DNA of 64,000 bases, from positions 186,001 through 250,000 of the forward strand of contig NZ_MTLG01000110.1 in assembly GCF_002192695.1 (NCBI RefSeq), given 5' to 3'. Source of the stretch: Achromobacter xylosoxidans (lineage in GTDB: Bacteria > Pseudomonadota > Gammaproteobacteria > Burkholderiales > Burkholderiaceae_B). The notes beneath the pieces were generated by a model that did not search any database, was not told the DNA's origin, and saw only the letters and a program-made list of their open reading frames with translations. Positions 8,202-17,273 of the stretch are shown piece after piece. Made by a program: the position numbers and the translations under genes. Numbering within the stretch: position 1 is the stretch's first letter; every line of letters starts with the position of its first letter.

Positions 8202-9183
8202 GCACGCTCCGGGCCGCGAGACCGCGGATTGGCGGCCAATGCTGCTGGCGGGGCGCCAGCGGATCGCCGAAAACATCTATGCGGTGACGCTGGCCTGCGC
8301 ACAGGGCGCGCCGCTGCCCGACATCGCGCCGGGCGACCACATCGAAGTGCAGGTGCCGGGCGGCACGCGCGCCTACTCACTGTGCAATCCACCCGACGCG
8401 CGGGATGGCTACCACTTGGCCATCCATTGCGCGTCCGCGCACGGCGTAGCGCATTATCTGTGCGAGACGCATGCCATCGGCGCGCCCCTGCTGGTGCGAG
8501 GGCCGCGCAATCTTTTCGCGCTGTCGCCCCGACATCGTCGGGTTGTGCTGGTCGCGGGGGGCATCGGCATCACTCCCATCATCGCGATGGCGGAATACCT
8601 GGCGCGGCGCGGCCTGGACTTCGCGATGCACTACTGCGCGCGCCGCCGCGCCGCCGCCGCGTTCCTGGACCGGCTCGATGCCGGCGCCTGCCGGCACCAG
8701 GTGCGATACCACTTCGATGACGAGCCCGAGGACGGGCGGTTGGACCTGGACAGCCTGTTTGCCGACCTGGACGCGGACCAGCACGTGTATCTATGCGGTC
8801 CGAACGCGATGCTGGCCGACGCCGTGGCTTCGGCCGAGCGGCATGGCCTGGCCGGCCGCCTGCATTACGAGCGCTTCGGCGCGAGCCGGCCGCCAGCGGC
8901 ACAGGCGGCGGCAGAGGGAGCATTCGAAGTGGTGGCGGCGCGCAGTGGCCGGCGCGTCGACGTGCCGCCGGACTGCTCGATCGCCACCGCGCTGGCCCGC
9001 GCCGGCGTGGAGGTACCGCTGTCCTGCGAGCAGGGCGTGTGCGGCATGTGCATGACGCGGGTCCTCGACGGCATCCCCGACCATCGCGATGACGTGCTGT
9101 CGGAGGCCGAGCGCGCGTCGAACAACCTCATCTTGCCCTGCGTTTCGCGCGCAAAGTCGGCGTCGCTCACGCTGGACCTTTGA
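8194..9183 (+). CDS. phthalate-dioxygenase-reductase-type oxidoreductase (FMN, NADH, 2Fe-2S)
   Basis: A 329-residue reductase with the domain order flavin, NAD, plant-type ferredoxin. The flavin domain has RAYSLCNPP near residue 65, the NAD domain has LVAGGIGITPI, and the C-terminus has the 2Fe-2S loop LSCEQGVCGMCMTRV with a later LPC. That is the CxxxxCxxC...C pattern. ATG 8194 is preferred because the upstream part of the frame is the antisense-like continuation of the ferredoxin region. The enzyme takes electrons from NADH and should pass them to the ferredoxin or directly to the P450. Two separate iron-sulfur carriers in one P450 operon is unusual. Confidence 0.9.
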   Translation: MVEHAPGRETADWRPMLLAGRQRIAENIYAVTLACAQGAPLPDIAPGDHIEVQVPGGTRAYSLCNPPDARDGYHLAIHCASAHGVAHYLCETHAIGAPLLVRGPRNLFALSPRHRRVVLVAGGIGITPIIAMAEYLARRGLDFAMHYCARRRAAAAFLDRLDAGACRHQVRYHFDDEPEDGRLDLDSLFADLDADQHVYLCGPNAMLADAVASAERHGLAGRLHYERFGASRPPAAQAAAEGAFEVVAARSGRRVDVPPDCSIATALARAGVEVPLSCEQGVCGMCMTRVLDGIPDHRDDVLSEAERASNNLILPCVSRAKSASLTLDL

Positions 9184-9270
9184 GTCGGCGCGCGGGGGCA
9201 ATCGAACATCACTTGCACCCGTCATCCGGTTCGCTGGCGGTCGGGCGCCACAACATGCCTAGGAGATAGG

Positions 9271-10149
9271 ATGAAACTTGCCATGTTCCACGAGGGCGGC
9301 CGAGACCGCCTGGGCGTCGTCGAGGCGGACGCGATCATCGACGTGACCGCGGACCTACCGGCGTTGTCGCCCGATCTTGCCGACTGGCTGCCAGGGCAGG
9401 GCACGTCGTGGCGGCTGCTTGCGCTGCTGGCGCGCGAGTCCAGAGCGCGCCTGCCGCTGTCCGCCGTGCGGCTGCTGCCGCCGCTGCGGCGGCCGTCAGC
9501 GTTTCTGGCCATCGGCGGCAACTATGCCTCGCATCTGCGGGAGATCGCCCGTTTGAACGTCAGCGTGGGAGAGCACCAGATCTGGTTCAACAAGCAGGCC
9601 TCCTGCATCACCGGGCCGTTCGATGACCTGATCATTCCCCCGGGCATGTCGACGCTGGACTACGAAGTGGAACTGGCGGTGGTTATCGGCCGGCGTTGCC
9701 GCAACGTGCGAGCCCGCGACGCCATCCACTACATCGCCGGATACACCGTCTGCAACGACGCCAGCATCCGCGAACGCCATCACCGCAGTCCGACCATCAC
9801 GCTGGCCAAGTCATTCGATTCGCTGGGCCCGCTGGGACCGTGGCTGGTCACGGCCGACGAGATCGCCGACCCGCACGCGCTCCAGGTCCGCACCTGGGTC
9901 AATGGCGAACTGCGGCAAGACGGCAACACGGCGGAGATGCGCTTCAACATCTTCGATCAGATCGAGGAGCTGAGCAGCGCCATGACACTGGAGCCCGGCG
10001 ATGTGTTGGCCACGGGCACGCCGGCGGGCATCGGCGCCGCGCGCCAACCGCCGTTGTTCCTCGCGCCGGGCGACGTCGTTCGCATGCATATCGAAGGCAT
10101 CGGCGACATCAGGAACCGCGTCGTGGCCGCACCGTCCGCGCAGGCCTGA
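9271..10149 (+). CDS. fumarylacetoacetate hydrolase (FAH) family enzyme
   Basis: A 292-residue protein of the FAH fold. It has IGGNYASH near residues 81-88, the metal ligands in DYEVELAVVIG (Glu132, Glu134), an Asp in NDASIRERH, and GDVLATGTPAGIG near the C-terminus. Family members cleave C-C bonds or hydrate or decarboxylate 2-oxo acids from aromatic ring cleavage. It starts 87 bp after the reductase with a GGAG ribosome site close by. The position suggests it acts on a product downstream of the P450 step. The exact reaction cannot be read from the sequence. Confidence 0.88.
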   Translation: MKLAMFHEGGRDRLGVVEADAIIDVTADLPALSPDLADWLPGQGTSWRLLALLARESRARLPLSAVRLLPPLRRPSAFLAIGGNYASHLREIARLNVSVGEHQIWFNKQASCITGPFDDLIIPPGMSTLDYEVELAVVIGRRCRNVRARDAIHYIAGYTVCNDASIRERHHRSPTITLAKSFDSLGPLGPWLVTADEIADPHALQVRTWVNGELRQDGNTAEMRFNIFDQIEELSSAMTLEPGDVLATGTPAGIGAARQPPLFLAPGDVVRMHIEGIGDIRNRVVAAPSAQA

Positions 10150-10219
10150 ACGGCGGCGTCACATCCGGCACCACCGTCTTGATGGTGGCGCCCGCACCTT
10201 CCAACCAGGACTTCCGATC

Positions 10220-11017
10220 ATGCTATGCATCACGTTTGACAACTTCGGTAGCGCGGCCGGCGACGCGCTGCCCTGGCCTTGCCCCGCCAGCATTCCCGCC
10301 GCCGAATGGGCGGCCTACAACCAAATCGGCCTGGAGTTGGGCCATCCGCGCATCCTCCAGCTGTTGGATGAATTACAGATCCGCTGCACCTACTTCGCCG
10401 AGGGCTATGCAGCCCTGCGGTATCCGGATGAGTTGCTGGCCTGGCATGCGGCGGGGCATGAGATTGCCATGCACGGCTGGAAACATGAAATGTGGACGGG
10501 CATCGCCTCGCGCGAAGAAGAAGACCGCCTGATCCAGCTCGCCGTATCGAGCATCCGCGGGTTGACAGGGCTGGCGCCGGTGGGTTTCCGGCCGCCGGGG
10601 CTGGCCATCAATCCCTGGACGGACGAGGTGCTGGCGACGCACGGCATCCGCTATGTGTCGCTGGCGCTGCCTGGCGGGACCGACGCGACGACGATGCCGA
10701 CGCGGGTGGCGGTGCTGCCTACCGATCCTGCGCTGATCGACGGCGCGGTCATCCATCCACGATTCGGCGGCATTTTCGGCACGCTGGACGCGACGGCAGC
10801 CTATGAGCAGTTGTATCGGTCCGCGCTGGCCCACGAGACGACGCCTCCCGACGACCCCTGGGTGCTGGTCGTGCATCCGTTCACCTCGGGCAACCGGGCC
10901 TGGTTCGGCTTCGAGGATTTCATGCGGCGCCTGGCCTTGGCATTCGGCCCCGCGCGTTTTGCGCTGGCGAAGGACGCGGTGCCATCAACGACGCACGCCC
11001 GCGCGCCCCTGGATTGA
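10220..11017 (+). CDS. polysaccharide-deacetylase-fold (NodB-like) hydrolase
   Basis: A 265-residue protein starting at ATG 10220. It carries the NodB-homology motifs: TFDNFG at the N-terminus, HGWKHE with the two metal-binding His, FRPPG in the middle and VVHPF near the C-terminus. No signal peptide is seen, so it acts in the cytoplasm. Members of this fold without a signal peptide include amidohydrolases acting on cyclic imides and related small molecules. In a P450/FAH operon a small-molecule role is more plausible than cell-wall deacetylation. That is inferred from context. Confidence 0.8.
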   Translation: MLCITFDNFGSAAGDALPWPCPASIPAAEWAAYNQIGLELGHPRILQLLDELQIRCTYFAEGYAALRYPDELLAWHAAGHEIAMHGWKHEMWTGIASREEEDRLIQLAVSSIRGLTGLAPVGFRPPGLAINPWTDEVLATHGIRYVSLALPGGTDATTMPTRVAVLPTDPALIDGAVIHPRFGGIFGTLDATAAYEQLYRSALAHETTPPDDPWVLVVHPFTSGNRAWFGFEDFMRRLALAFGPARFALAKDAVPSTTHARAPLD

Positions 11018-11059
11018 TATCAGACCGTCCGTCTGTGCATCGGCGTGGGCCGGCAGGCC

Positions 11060-11073
11060 GTGCGGGCCCGCAC
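11060..11073. promoter_or_regulatory. perfect 14 bp palindrome upstream of the outer-membrane gene
   Basis: GTGCGGGCCCGCAC reads the same on both strands. A smaller inverted repeat, CAGAC...GTCTG, lies at 11021-11035. The pair occupies the 103 bp gap between the deacetylase-like gene and the outer-membrane protein gene. It may attenuate transcription or bind a regulator. No T-tract follows. Confidence 0.35.
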
Positions 11074-11120
11074 CATTTAAGCAGCAGTCACACACAAAAG
11101 ACATATAAGGGAGACAAATC

Positions 11121-12047
11121 ATGAGGCATTTCGTTTTCATCGGCATCCTGCTCTGGGCCTGTGCGGGCAACGCGCTGGCGGCGCAAGGTGTGACCTATGG
11201 TGGTCCGGTCGGGGGCACCGACATACAGAGCGCCTACTTGCCGCCGTATCCGGGCTTATATGGTTCGGCCATTGCCGTGGGCGCGTTGGGGGAAAAGTTC
11301 TATGACAACGCCGGGCAGAGTTCCACGACTTCCGGAAGGCTGCCGGGCGGAATCGCACAATTCGGCCTTCTCTATGTCTATCCGCACAAGTTTTTCGGCG
11401 GCACGCTGGGCAGCTCGATCTCGACCGGCTACGGCTGGGGCAGTATCACCGTCAACGGCAAGCACCAGAACTTCAAGGGCATGAACGACATCTATACCGA
11501 CGTGCTCATGTGGAGCAAGCACCTGGGCTCCGTCGAGGGAGGACGGTCGCGCGGCTTGACGATGAAGCTGGGATACTCGATGGTGTTGCCCACGGGGAAG
11601 TACAACGCGAAAGATTTGTACACGACGGGGCGCAATACGCTCTATTACATCCCGAACGGTGCATTCACCTATCTGACCGGGCCGAACTTCTTGGGCGACG
11701 GTACCGAGTTCAGCATGAGCTATTTCCTGGACATTGCCCGCAAGAATTCTGCGACCGGCTACCAGAACGGGATGGTGGTGGATGTGGACATGGCGATCAG
11801 TGAGGTCATCGGTCGATGGCAGTTGGGCGTAGCGGGGTACTACGCGCGCCAAATCGCCGACGACAGGCTGAACGGGCAACGTGTGTCGGGTAACCGCTTC
11901 GCCAGCGCGGCGGTCGGGCCGGTCATCGCGTACAACATGCCGGACTGCAAATGCAGCGTCAAGTTCAAGGCACAGTTCTCCGTGTTCACGCGAAATTCAC
12001 TGGCGCCCAACGCCGCCTATCTATTCTTCAACAAAGCATTCAACTAG
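11121..12047 (+). CDS. outer-membrane transport protein, phenol MetA-degradation/SphA-like family
   Basis: A 308-residue protein with a signal peptide (MRHFVFIGILLWACAGNALA) followed by repeated amphipathic beta segments and a C-terminal aromatic-rich strand (LFFNKAFN). That is the layout of the PF13557-type beta barrels found in aromatic-degradation operons. An AGGGAG ribosome site precedes ATG 11121. It is the last gene of the P450 operon and probably admits the hydrophobic substrate across the outer membrane. Family assignment is from overall pattern only. Confidence 0.75.
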   Translation: MRHFVFIGILLWACAGNALAAQGVTYGGPVGGTDIQSAYLPPYPGLYGSAIAVGALGEKFYDNAGQSSTTSGRLPGGIAQFGLLYVYPHKFFGGTLGSSISTGYGWGSITVNGKHQNFKGMNDIYTDVLMWSKHLGSVEGGRSRGLTMKLGYSMVLPTGKYNAKDLYTTGRNTLYYIPNGAFTYLTGPNFLGDGTEFSMSYFLDIARKNSATGYQNGMVVDVDMAISEVIGRWQLGVAGYYARQIADDRLNGQRVSGNRFASAAVGPVIAYNMPDCKCSVKFKAQFSVFTRNSLAPNAAYLFFNKAFN

Positions 12048-12221
12048 AGCGAATTATGAATATGACGCGGTCTTTCGGCGATAAAACCACCGCTTGCTGC
12101 GTTGGGCAGTAGCTGGAATGGTGGGCGAGGCTCCCAGCGTGTACGGTATAGCCATCGGATTAGGTGGCCGCGTGGCTTTTGGAGGTACGCCAGGAATAAC
12201 TCGAAACTGGGAGATCGCGGT

Positions 12222-12322
12222 GTTCAACTTAGGTGAATTTTCTTGGGAAGATACGTAAGTTGAGTGAATCGTCGATTGCAAATTGAATGGACCGATTGGT
12301 TTTAAGTCAATGATTTAAAATG
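12222..12322 (+). repeat. copy 2 of the diverged direct repeat flanking the P450 block
   Basis: It aligns to 4590-4690 in the same orientation at an offset of 7632 bp with no gaps. The palindromes of copy 1 are degraded here (ACTTAGGTGAAT and AAGTTGAGTGAA) while the central TTTCTTGGGAAGA block is kept. It lies in the 293 bp between the outer-membrane gene and the LysR gene, in sequence that is clearly more AT-rich than either gene. The rest of that interval shows no gene. Confidence 0.6.
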
Positions 12323-12340
12323 AATTAGTTTTCAACTTGA

Positions 12341-13237
12341 CTAATCTCCAACATCGGGAAATAGATTCTCGGCCATGAAATCCACAAATGCCCGGACCCG
12401 GGGGGATAGCTGCCGATTGGACGGCCATAGGACCCAAAACGTGCTGGAACTACCCGCCCACCGTTCCAGCACACTCTGAAGCGCGCCACTTTCCAATGCC
12501 GGTTGAACGGCAAAGTCCGGCAGGCAGGCAATGCCGTGGCCCTGCACCGCCATATGCAGTAGCGTCTCGACGTGGTTGCTGGTCATGCTGGTCGTCAGAC
12601 GAATCGCCGTTTCCGATGGGGGGTGGATCAATGGCCATTTCTCCAGCGTGCCGGTAGTCGGAAATCGGTGCATCAGGCAGGCGTGTTGCGTCAGTTCTTC
12701 CGGATGCAGCGGCGTACCTCGTTGTGCGAAGTAACCAGGCGCGCCGACATACACGAAGCGGCTGCTGCCCAGGCGCTTGCTCAACAAACGGGAGTCGCTG
12801 AGTTCGCCCGTACGCACCACGGCATCGAAGCCTTCGGCTATGACATCCACTAGCCGGTCGCTGAAGTCCAGGTCCAGCTCAATCTGGGGGTAGCGATGTG
12901 CAAAGGCCGATAGCGCCGGCAGCATCAGACCGCTGACCAATGGCAGGCTCACCCGCAGGCGGCCTTTGGGACTGGCGGTTGTGCTGGCCAATTCATTCTC
13001 CGCCGCGGCGATTTCAGCCAGGATCCGTCGACAGCGGTCAAGGAACAGTGTGCCTTCTGGTGTCAAGCTGACGCTGCGGGTACTGCGCTGAAACAGGCGC
13101 ACGCCGAGCTTTTCCTCGAGCCGGGCTACCCCTTTGCTGATTGCCGACGCGGAGATGCCCAACTGGCGCCCGGCAGTCGCGAAGCTACGCACCTCAGCGA
13201 CCAGAACAAAAATTGTCATACCGCTCAGGCTATCCAT
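12341..13237 (-). CDS. LysR-family transcriptional regulator
   Basis: A 298-residue LysR protein. The N-terminal winged helix has FATAGRQLGISASAISKGVA and VRLFQRSTRSVSLTPEG, followed by the periplasmic-binding-like effector domain. ATG 13237 (MDSLSGMTIF) is the usual LysR start; the frame extends further upstream without homology. It is divergent from the MFS pump at 13412 and is the likely regulator of that gene. The stop lies about 20 bp from the repeat at 12222-12322. Confidence 0.9.
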   Translation of the reverse strand: MDSLSGMTIFVLVAEVRSFATAGRQLGISASAISKGVARLEEKLGVRLFQRSTRSVSLTPEGTLFLDRCRRILAEIAAAENELASTTASPKGRLRVSLPLVSGLMLPALSAFAHRYPQIELDLDFSDRLVDVIAEGFDAVVRTGELSDSRLLSKRLGSSRFVYVGAPGYFAQRGTPLHPEELTQHACLMHRFPTTGTLEKWPLIHPPSETAIRLTTSMTSNHVETLLHMAVQGHGIACLPDFAVQPALESGALQSVLERWAGSSSTFWVLWPSNRQLSPRVRAFVDFMAENLFPDVGD

Positions 13238-13411
13238 TTCGCCTCCAATAAGTGACAAATTAGTCATGTCAGCGATGAATTTACCCGTATTTTTGTCTGA
13301 TTGATTCCTATGTAGCATTAATTGGGAGTGCCACAGCAGAACTCCGTCCACGCCTTAGCCAGCGGCGGCGTGAGGATTCTGCGTGGCTTTAGCCTATTAC
13401 CTGGATACCCG

Positions 13412-14941
13412 ATGACAGCCATCACTTCAGCTGCAGGCTCGACAGCCTGCAAAGCGCCACTAATCTTGACTGGCTGCCTGACGGCAGCGGTCATCCCGTT
13501 GAGCATCGCCGGCCCCGCTGTGGTTGTGCCCTCAATCAATCAGGCTCTTGGGGGGAGCGCCGCTGAACTTACTTGGATTATCAACGCCTACATCCTTACC
13601 TACGGCAGCGCGACTCTAGCTGCGGGGAGTCTGGCGGACACCTATGGGCGCAAGCGGCTTTGGTTGGCTGGCATGGTGCTGTTCGCGCTGGTAACGGCTG
13701 CAATTCCTTTCATGCCATCCGTTCTGTGGATCGACATTTTGAGGTTGATCCAGGGGCTGGGGGCAGCTGCCGCGTTCGCGGGCGCAATGGCCGCCTTGAC
13801 ACAGGAGTTCGACGGCCACGGGCGCACTCGTGTTTTCAGTTTGATCGGGACGACCTTTGGTGCGGGAGCTGCATTTGGTCCGTTCCTAGCCGGACTCTTG
13901 ATCGATACCGTGGGTTGGCATTGGGTGTTTCTACTGCCGGCATGGGTTGCATTGCTTGCTGCCGTCCTGATCTCGCTATTCGCACGTGAAACACGTGATC
14001 CCGAAGCCACAGGGTTGGATTGGCCCGGAGCTATCACCTTCACTATCGGGCTCGCTGTGCTCACCTATGGCCTCATCCTTGCCCCCGAGAAGGGCTGGGG
14101 CCACACGTCGGTACTGACTTCTTTGGCGAGTGCCGTCGGACTGTTGATGGTCTTCGTCTTCATTGAACTGCGGCAAGCCAAGCCTATGCTCGACCTCTCC
14201 CTATTCGCTAACGCGCGCTTTGTAGGAGTGCAGGTGTTGGCGGTTGCGCCGGCCTATGCGTATATCGTGCTGCTCATCATCTTGCCCGCCCGATTCATCG
14301 GGATGGAAGGCTACAGCGCGTTGGCGGCGGGGCAGATGATGATTGCGTTGTCTGCGCCATTACTGGTGGTTCCTTTCATCGCAGGCCAACTGGCGCGCTG
14401 GATCAACGTTGGAGTGTTGTCAAGCATTGGCCTTGTCATCGCTGCGGCCGGTCTGTCCTGGTTGGGTTACGGTATCGCTGGCGATGTCCAAAGCAACCGC
14501 TTGGGCGCGATGCTGCTGATCGGCGCGGGTATCGGTTTGCCATGGGGCCTGATGGACGGTCTGGCGGTCAGCGTGGTACCCAAAGAGCGGGCCGGCATGG
14601 CGGCGGGGATCTTCAACGCCATTCGTCTGGCTGGGGACGGCATCGCTATCGCAGCGGTCGGGGCCATCCTGTCTGCTCGGATTCTATCGGGCTTGGCAGC
14701 TGCGGTGGAGGATGGCGCGTCAGGTCACATGAAAACGAGCGAGTTGGTGCAGGCTTCGAATCGGCTAGCGATGAGCGATCTGCAAAACGCCATGGCCCAC
14801 CTACCAATGGTGGAACAGATTTCTTTGCTGCAGGTGTATGAGAGCGCCTTTCGGTTCCAGCTCCTTGTCCTGGCGGCTGCTGCGGCAGCGACAGCAGTAT
14901 TGGTGTTTCTACTGTTGGGAAAATCGAAGATGCACAACTGA
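13412..14941 (+). CDS. MFS transporter, DHA2 (14-TMS) drug efflux type
   Basis: A 509-residue membrane protein with 13-14 hydrophobic segments. It carries the MFS motif A signature (GSLADTYGRKRLW) after TMS 2 and motif C-like glycine-rich sequence near LIGTTFGAGAAFGPFLAG. That fits drug:H+ antiporters of the DHA2 family. ATG 13412 is chosen because the 30 residues upstream in frame are not membrane-like. The divergent LysR suggests inducible expression. The substrate is unknown. Confidence 0.88.
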   Translation: MTAITSAAGSTACKAPLILTGCLTAAVIPLSIAGPAVVVPSINQALGGSAAELTWIINAYILTYGSATLAAGSLADTYGRKRLWLAGMVLFALVTAAIPFMPSVLWIDILRLIQGLGAAAAFAGAMAALTQEFDGHGRTRVFSLIGTTFGAGAAFGPFLAGLLIDTVGWHWVFLLPAWVALLAAVLISLFARETRDPEATGLDWPGAITFTIGLAVLTYGLILAPEKGWGHTSVLTSLASAVGLLMVFVFIELRQAKPMLDLSLFANARFVGVQVLAVAPAYAYIVLLIILPARFIGMEGYSALAAGQMMIALSAPLLVVPFIAGQLARWINVGVLSSIGLVIAAAGLSWLGYGIAGDVQSNRLGAMLLIGAGIGLPWGLMDGLAVSVVPKERAGMAAGIFNAIRLAGDGIAIAAVGAILSARILSGLAAAVEDGASGHMKTSELVQASNRLAMSDLQNAMAHLPMVEQISLLQVYESAFRFQLLVLAAAAAATAVLVFLLLGKSKMHN

Positions 14942-15134
14942 GTCGGAGCAAAATATGGTGTCATTTCCACTCATGTTGAACGCCGAGACTTGCCGACTTC
15001 GGCCGCCCCGGTGCGCTGCGATATCAGCCATAATCAATTCAGCCCTGGCCCCGAGTGACGGCAGGAGTTCAGTTTTGGCTCCCACATAGACCGGTAGCGG
15101 GTGGGCCGTAGCGTACTCAGTGCGGAGTATCTCC

Positions 15135-15491
15135 ATGACGACACCGGAAACGCCAGACGACGACTTGGTGCGGACCCGCAGCCATAGGCCACGCGACCTG
15201 CCCCAGGGCTATCGGGCTGGATTGATTACGGCCATCACGGTATTGCTGGGCTTTTCGCTGGGTTTCCTGCGCTACTGGGGCTTCGACGCGCCAGGCGATT
15301 GGAGCGTGTTGTCCGTGCTGCCGGGCGTGTCCTTGTTCCTCGCCAGCCTGCTGCAGATCATTGCTCTCTACCGCTCCTTGCGTTTGGAGGATGAAGCCGA
15401 GGATGAATACCGGAAAACCGTGCGATGGTTCATCGCGTCGGCGGTGCTGTTGTTGCTGGGGCTGACAGCGGCGTTGTGGGAGGTGGCGTAG
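15135..15491 (+). CDS. small two- or three-TMS membrane protein, unknown
   Basis: A 118-residue protein. A polar N-terminus rich in Asp/Arg precedes a hydrophobic segment at AGLITAITVLLGFSLGFL, a second around VLSVLPGVSLFLASLLQII, and a third near the C-terminus (FIASAVLLLLGLTAALW). A GGAG ribosome site lies 6-8 bp before ATG 15135. It stands alone, with a strong terminator 69 bp downstream. I do not recognise a family. Confidence 0.7.
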   Translation: MTTPETPDDDLVRTRSHRPRDLPQGYRAGLITAITVLLGFSLGFLRYWGFDAPGDWSVLSVLPGVSLFLASLLQIIALYRSLRLEDEAEDEYRKTVRWFIASAVLLLLGLTAALWEVA

Positions 15492-15559
15492 TAAGAGAGG
15501 GATTGGAGCGGGGCGCGACCAGTGCTGCCAATACGCTAGGCGGCAAACCTTGTAGTAAG

Positions 15560-15598
15560 AACGGGAGGCTCGAATTGGAGCCATCCCGTTTTTTTTTT
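15560..15598 (+). terminator. Rho-independent terminator
   Basis: The stem AACGGGA-GGCTC pairs with GAGCC-A-TCCCGTT around a GAATTG loop with one bulged base, and is followed by a run of ten T. It ends the transcript of the small membrane-protein gene and isolates it from the Bug gene at 15800. Confidence 0.9.
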
Positions 15599-15799
15599 CC
15601 GGATTGAAGTTGTTCCGAGACGCCGCCCTTGCCGCCGGAGAATTAGGGTTATCCGGGATTCTTTAAGCCTAAACTTTTGTGAAGAATGAGCGGCAGAGAC
15701 GGACCGCCGCCGCATGAGGCATCGAGGCGGTTCTCCGTGGTGCGGCATGTGACGCACCGTGAGCGGAATCGCGGGGTGACCCCCCATAAGGAGAATCGC

Positions 15800-16783
15800 A
15801 TGCTGTTGCGTAGACGTTGTCTGGCCATGATGATGCTGGCGCTGACTGGCTGGGCGACCGGCAGCCATGCGCAAACGCCGTCTCAGGCCTGGCCCGTCAA
15901 GCCCGTGCGCCTGGTGGTGGGGCTGGCGCCCGGAGGGCTGGTCGACGTGCTGGCGCGCACAGTGCAGCCGCACTTGGCCGAGGCCTTGAAGCAGACCGTC
16001 ATCGTGGAGAATCGGGGCGGTGCGGGCGGCAACGTGGCGGGAGCCGAGGTTGTGCGCAACGGTGGGGACAACCATACCTTCCTGCTCAATCCATCGACGA
16101 CCGAATCGGTCAACCCGCTGATGTTCGCCAGCATGCCGTTCGATCCGCAGCGGGACCTGCGGCCGGTGGCCTTGCTGGCCAATAGCCAGTTGTTCCTGTT
16201 TGTCCGGTCCTCGCTTGGCGTCAATACGCTCGAAGAGTTCGTGGCATACGCGCGCAAGCAGCCCGCTCCTCTCAATTACGGTTCGGCCGGAAACGGCACG
16301 ACGCCGCATCTGGCCGGCGAGCTGCTCAAGCAGGCCACTGGCATGCAGGCCACCCATGCGCCGTATCGCGGCGTGGCGCCGGCGATACAAGACCTGGCAG
16401 CAGGCCAGATCGACTTCGCGTTTGGACCCGCCACGGTCTTTCCCATGGTGCAAGCGGGCAAACTGAAGGTACTGGCGGTGGCAAGCCGGCAACGCGCCGC
16501 CGTGGCGCCCGACATACGAACCTTTTCCGAGGTCGGCATCGACGGTGTTTTCGCTGACAGCCTGTTCGGCGTGTATGCCGCCGCTGGCACCCGCGATGAC
16601 GTGGTCGATCGCATGAACGCCGAAATCAACAAGGTGCTTGCGCGGCCGGAGATCCAGGCGCGCTTTCTGGATGCGGGCGCCGAGGCGCTACCGCTGAGCG
16701 TGGCCGACTATGCCTCGCGTGTGCAGGACGAAAAGAAATTGTTCGCCCCGTTGATGAAGTCGTTGGGGCTGAAGGAACAGTAG
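15800..16783 (+). CDS. Bug-family periplasmic binding protein (tripartite tricarboxylate transporter type)
   Basis: A 327-residue exported protein. The signal peptide ends at GSHAQ, followed by the family hallmarks WPVKPVRLVVGLAPGG, VIVENRGGAGGNVAGAEVV and YGSAGNGTTPHLAGELL. AAGGAG lies 5 bp before ATG 15800. Bug proteins capture carboxylates and other small molecules and are greatly expanded in Bordetella and relatives. No TctA/TctB membrane genes adjoin, so it is an orphan receptor. The 308 bp upstream of the gene contain only the terminator at 15560-15598. Confidence 0.93.
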   Translation: MLLRRRCLAMMMLALTGWATGSHAQTPSQAWPVKPVRLVVGLAPGGLVDVLARTVQPHLAEALKQTVIVENRGGAGGNVAGAEVVRNGGDNHTFLLNPSTTESVNPLMFASMPFDPQRDLRPVALLANSQLFLFVRSSLGVNTLEEFVAYARKQPAPLNYGSAGNGTTPHLAGELLKQATGMQATHAPYRGVAPAIQDLAAGQIDFAFGPATVFPMVQAGKLKVLAVASRQRAAVAPDIRTFSEVGIDGVFADSLFGVYAAAGTRDDVVDRMNAEINKVLARPEIQARFLDAGAEALPLSVADYASRVQDEKKLFAPLMKSLGLKEQ

Positions 16784-16834
16784 ATAGAACAACGATAAAA
16801 GCGCCGCCTGCGTAGCTCATTCAACGCGACGGCG

Positions 16835-17260
16835 TCATCCTTCCTCGCGCGCCGCAATCCCCGCGGCTAGCTCGGCAAGCGATACCGCGCCCAGGCGTTG
16901 CAGCAAGGCATGTTCGCCGTCGCGCAGGGAATCCGCCACCAATTGGTTCGCGGCCCGTTCGACGGGGCAAGCAGGATTGTCGTCGGCTGGTGCGATGGCA
17001 AAGACCGTGCCATGGGCGATGGCTTCATGGACATCGCGCGCGGTGATGGTTTCCAGTCCCCTGGCCAGTACCCAGCCGCCCTTGCGCCCGCCCGTGGAGG
17101 TCACCATGCCGGCGGAGCGCAGCGCCGCCATGGATCGGCGCACCACCACCTCATTCGTATGCAGCATCTGGGCCAGCGTTCCAGAAGTGGTGGTGCCGCC
17201 GCGCAAATGCATGTGGATCAAGACGTGCAGCAGACGGGCAAGGCGGGTGTCATTGGCCAT
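16835..17260 (-). CDS. Rrf2-family transcriptional regulator
   Basis: A 141-residue protein with an N-terminal winged helix (SGTLAQMLHTNEVVVRRSMA) and the Rrf2 wing GGRKGGWVLAR. It keeps a single Cys in NPACPVERA, so a three-Cys Fe-S site as in IscR or NsrR is absent. It is divergent from the epoxide-hydrolase-like gene at 17333, and a clear dyad sits between them at 17274-17292. It probably represses both itself and the hydrolase. Confidence 0.9.
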   Translation of the reverse strand: MANDTRLARLLHVLIHMHLRGGTTTSGTLAQMLHTNEVVVRRSMAALRSAGMVTSTGGRKGGWVLARGLETITARDVHEAIAHGTVFAIAPADDNPACPVERAANQLVADSLRDGEHALLQRLGAVSLAELAAGIAAREEG

Positions 17261-17273
17261 GGGATCGAATTAC

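Noticed and set aside
12054..12281. 75-codon minus-strand frame between the outer-membrane and LysR genes
   Set aside because: It overlaps the diverged repeat and has no recognisable motif; the AT-rich intergenic DNA explains it.
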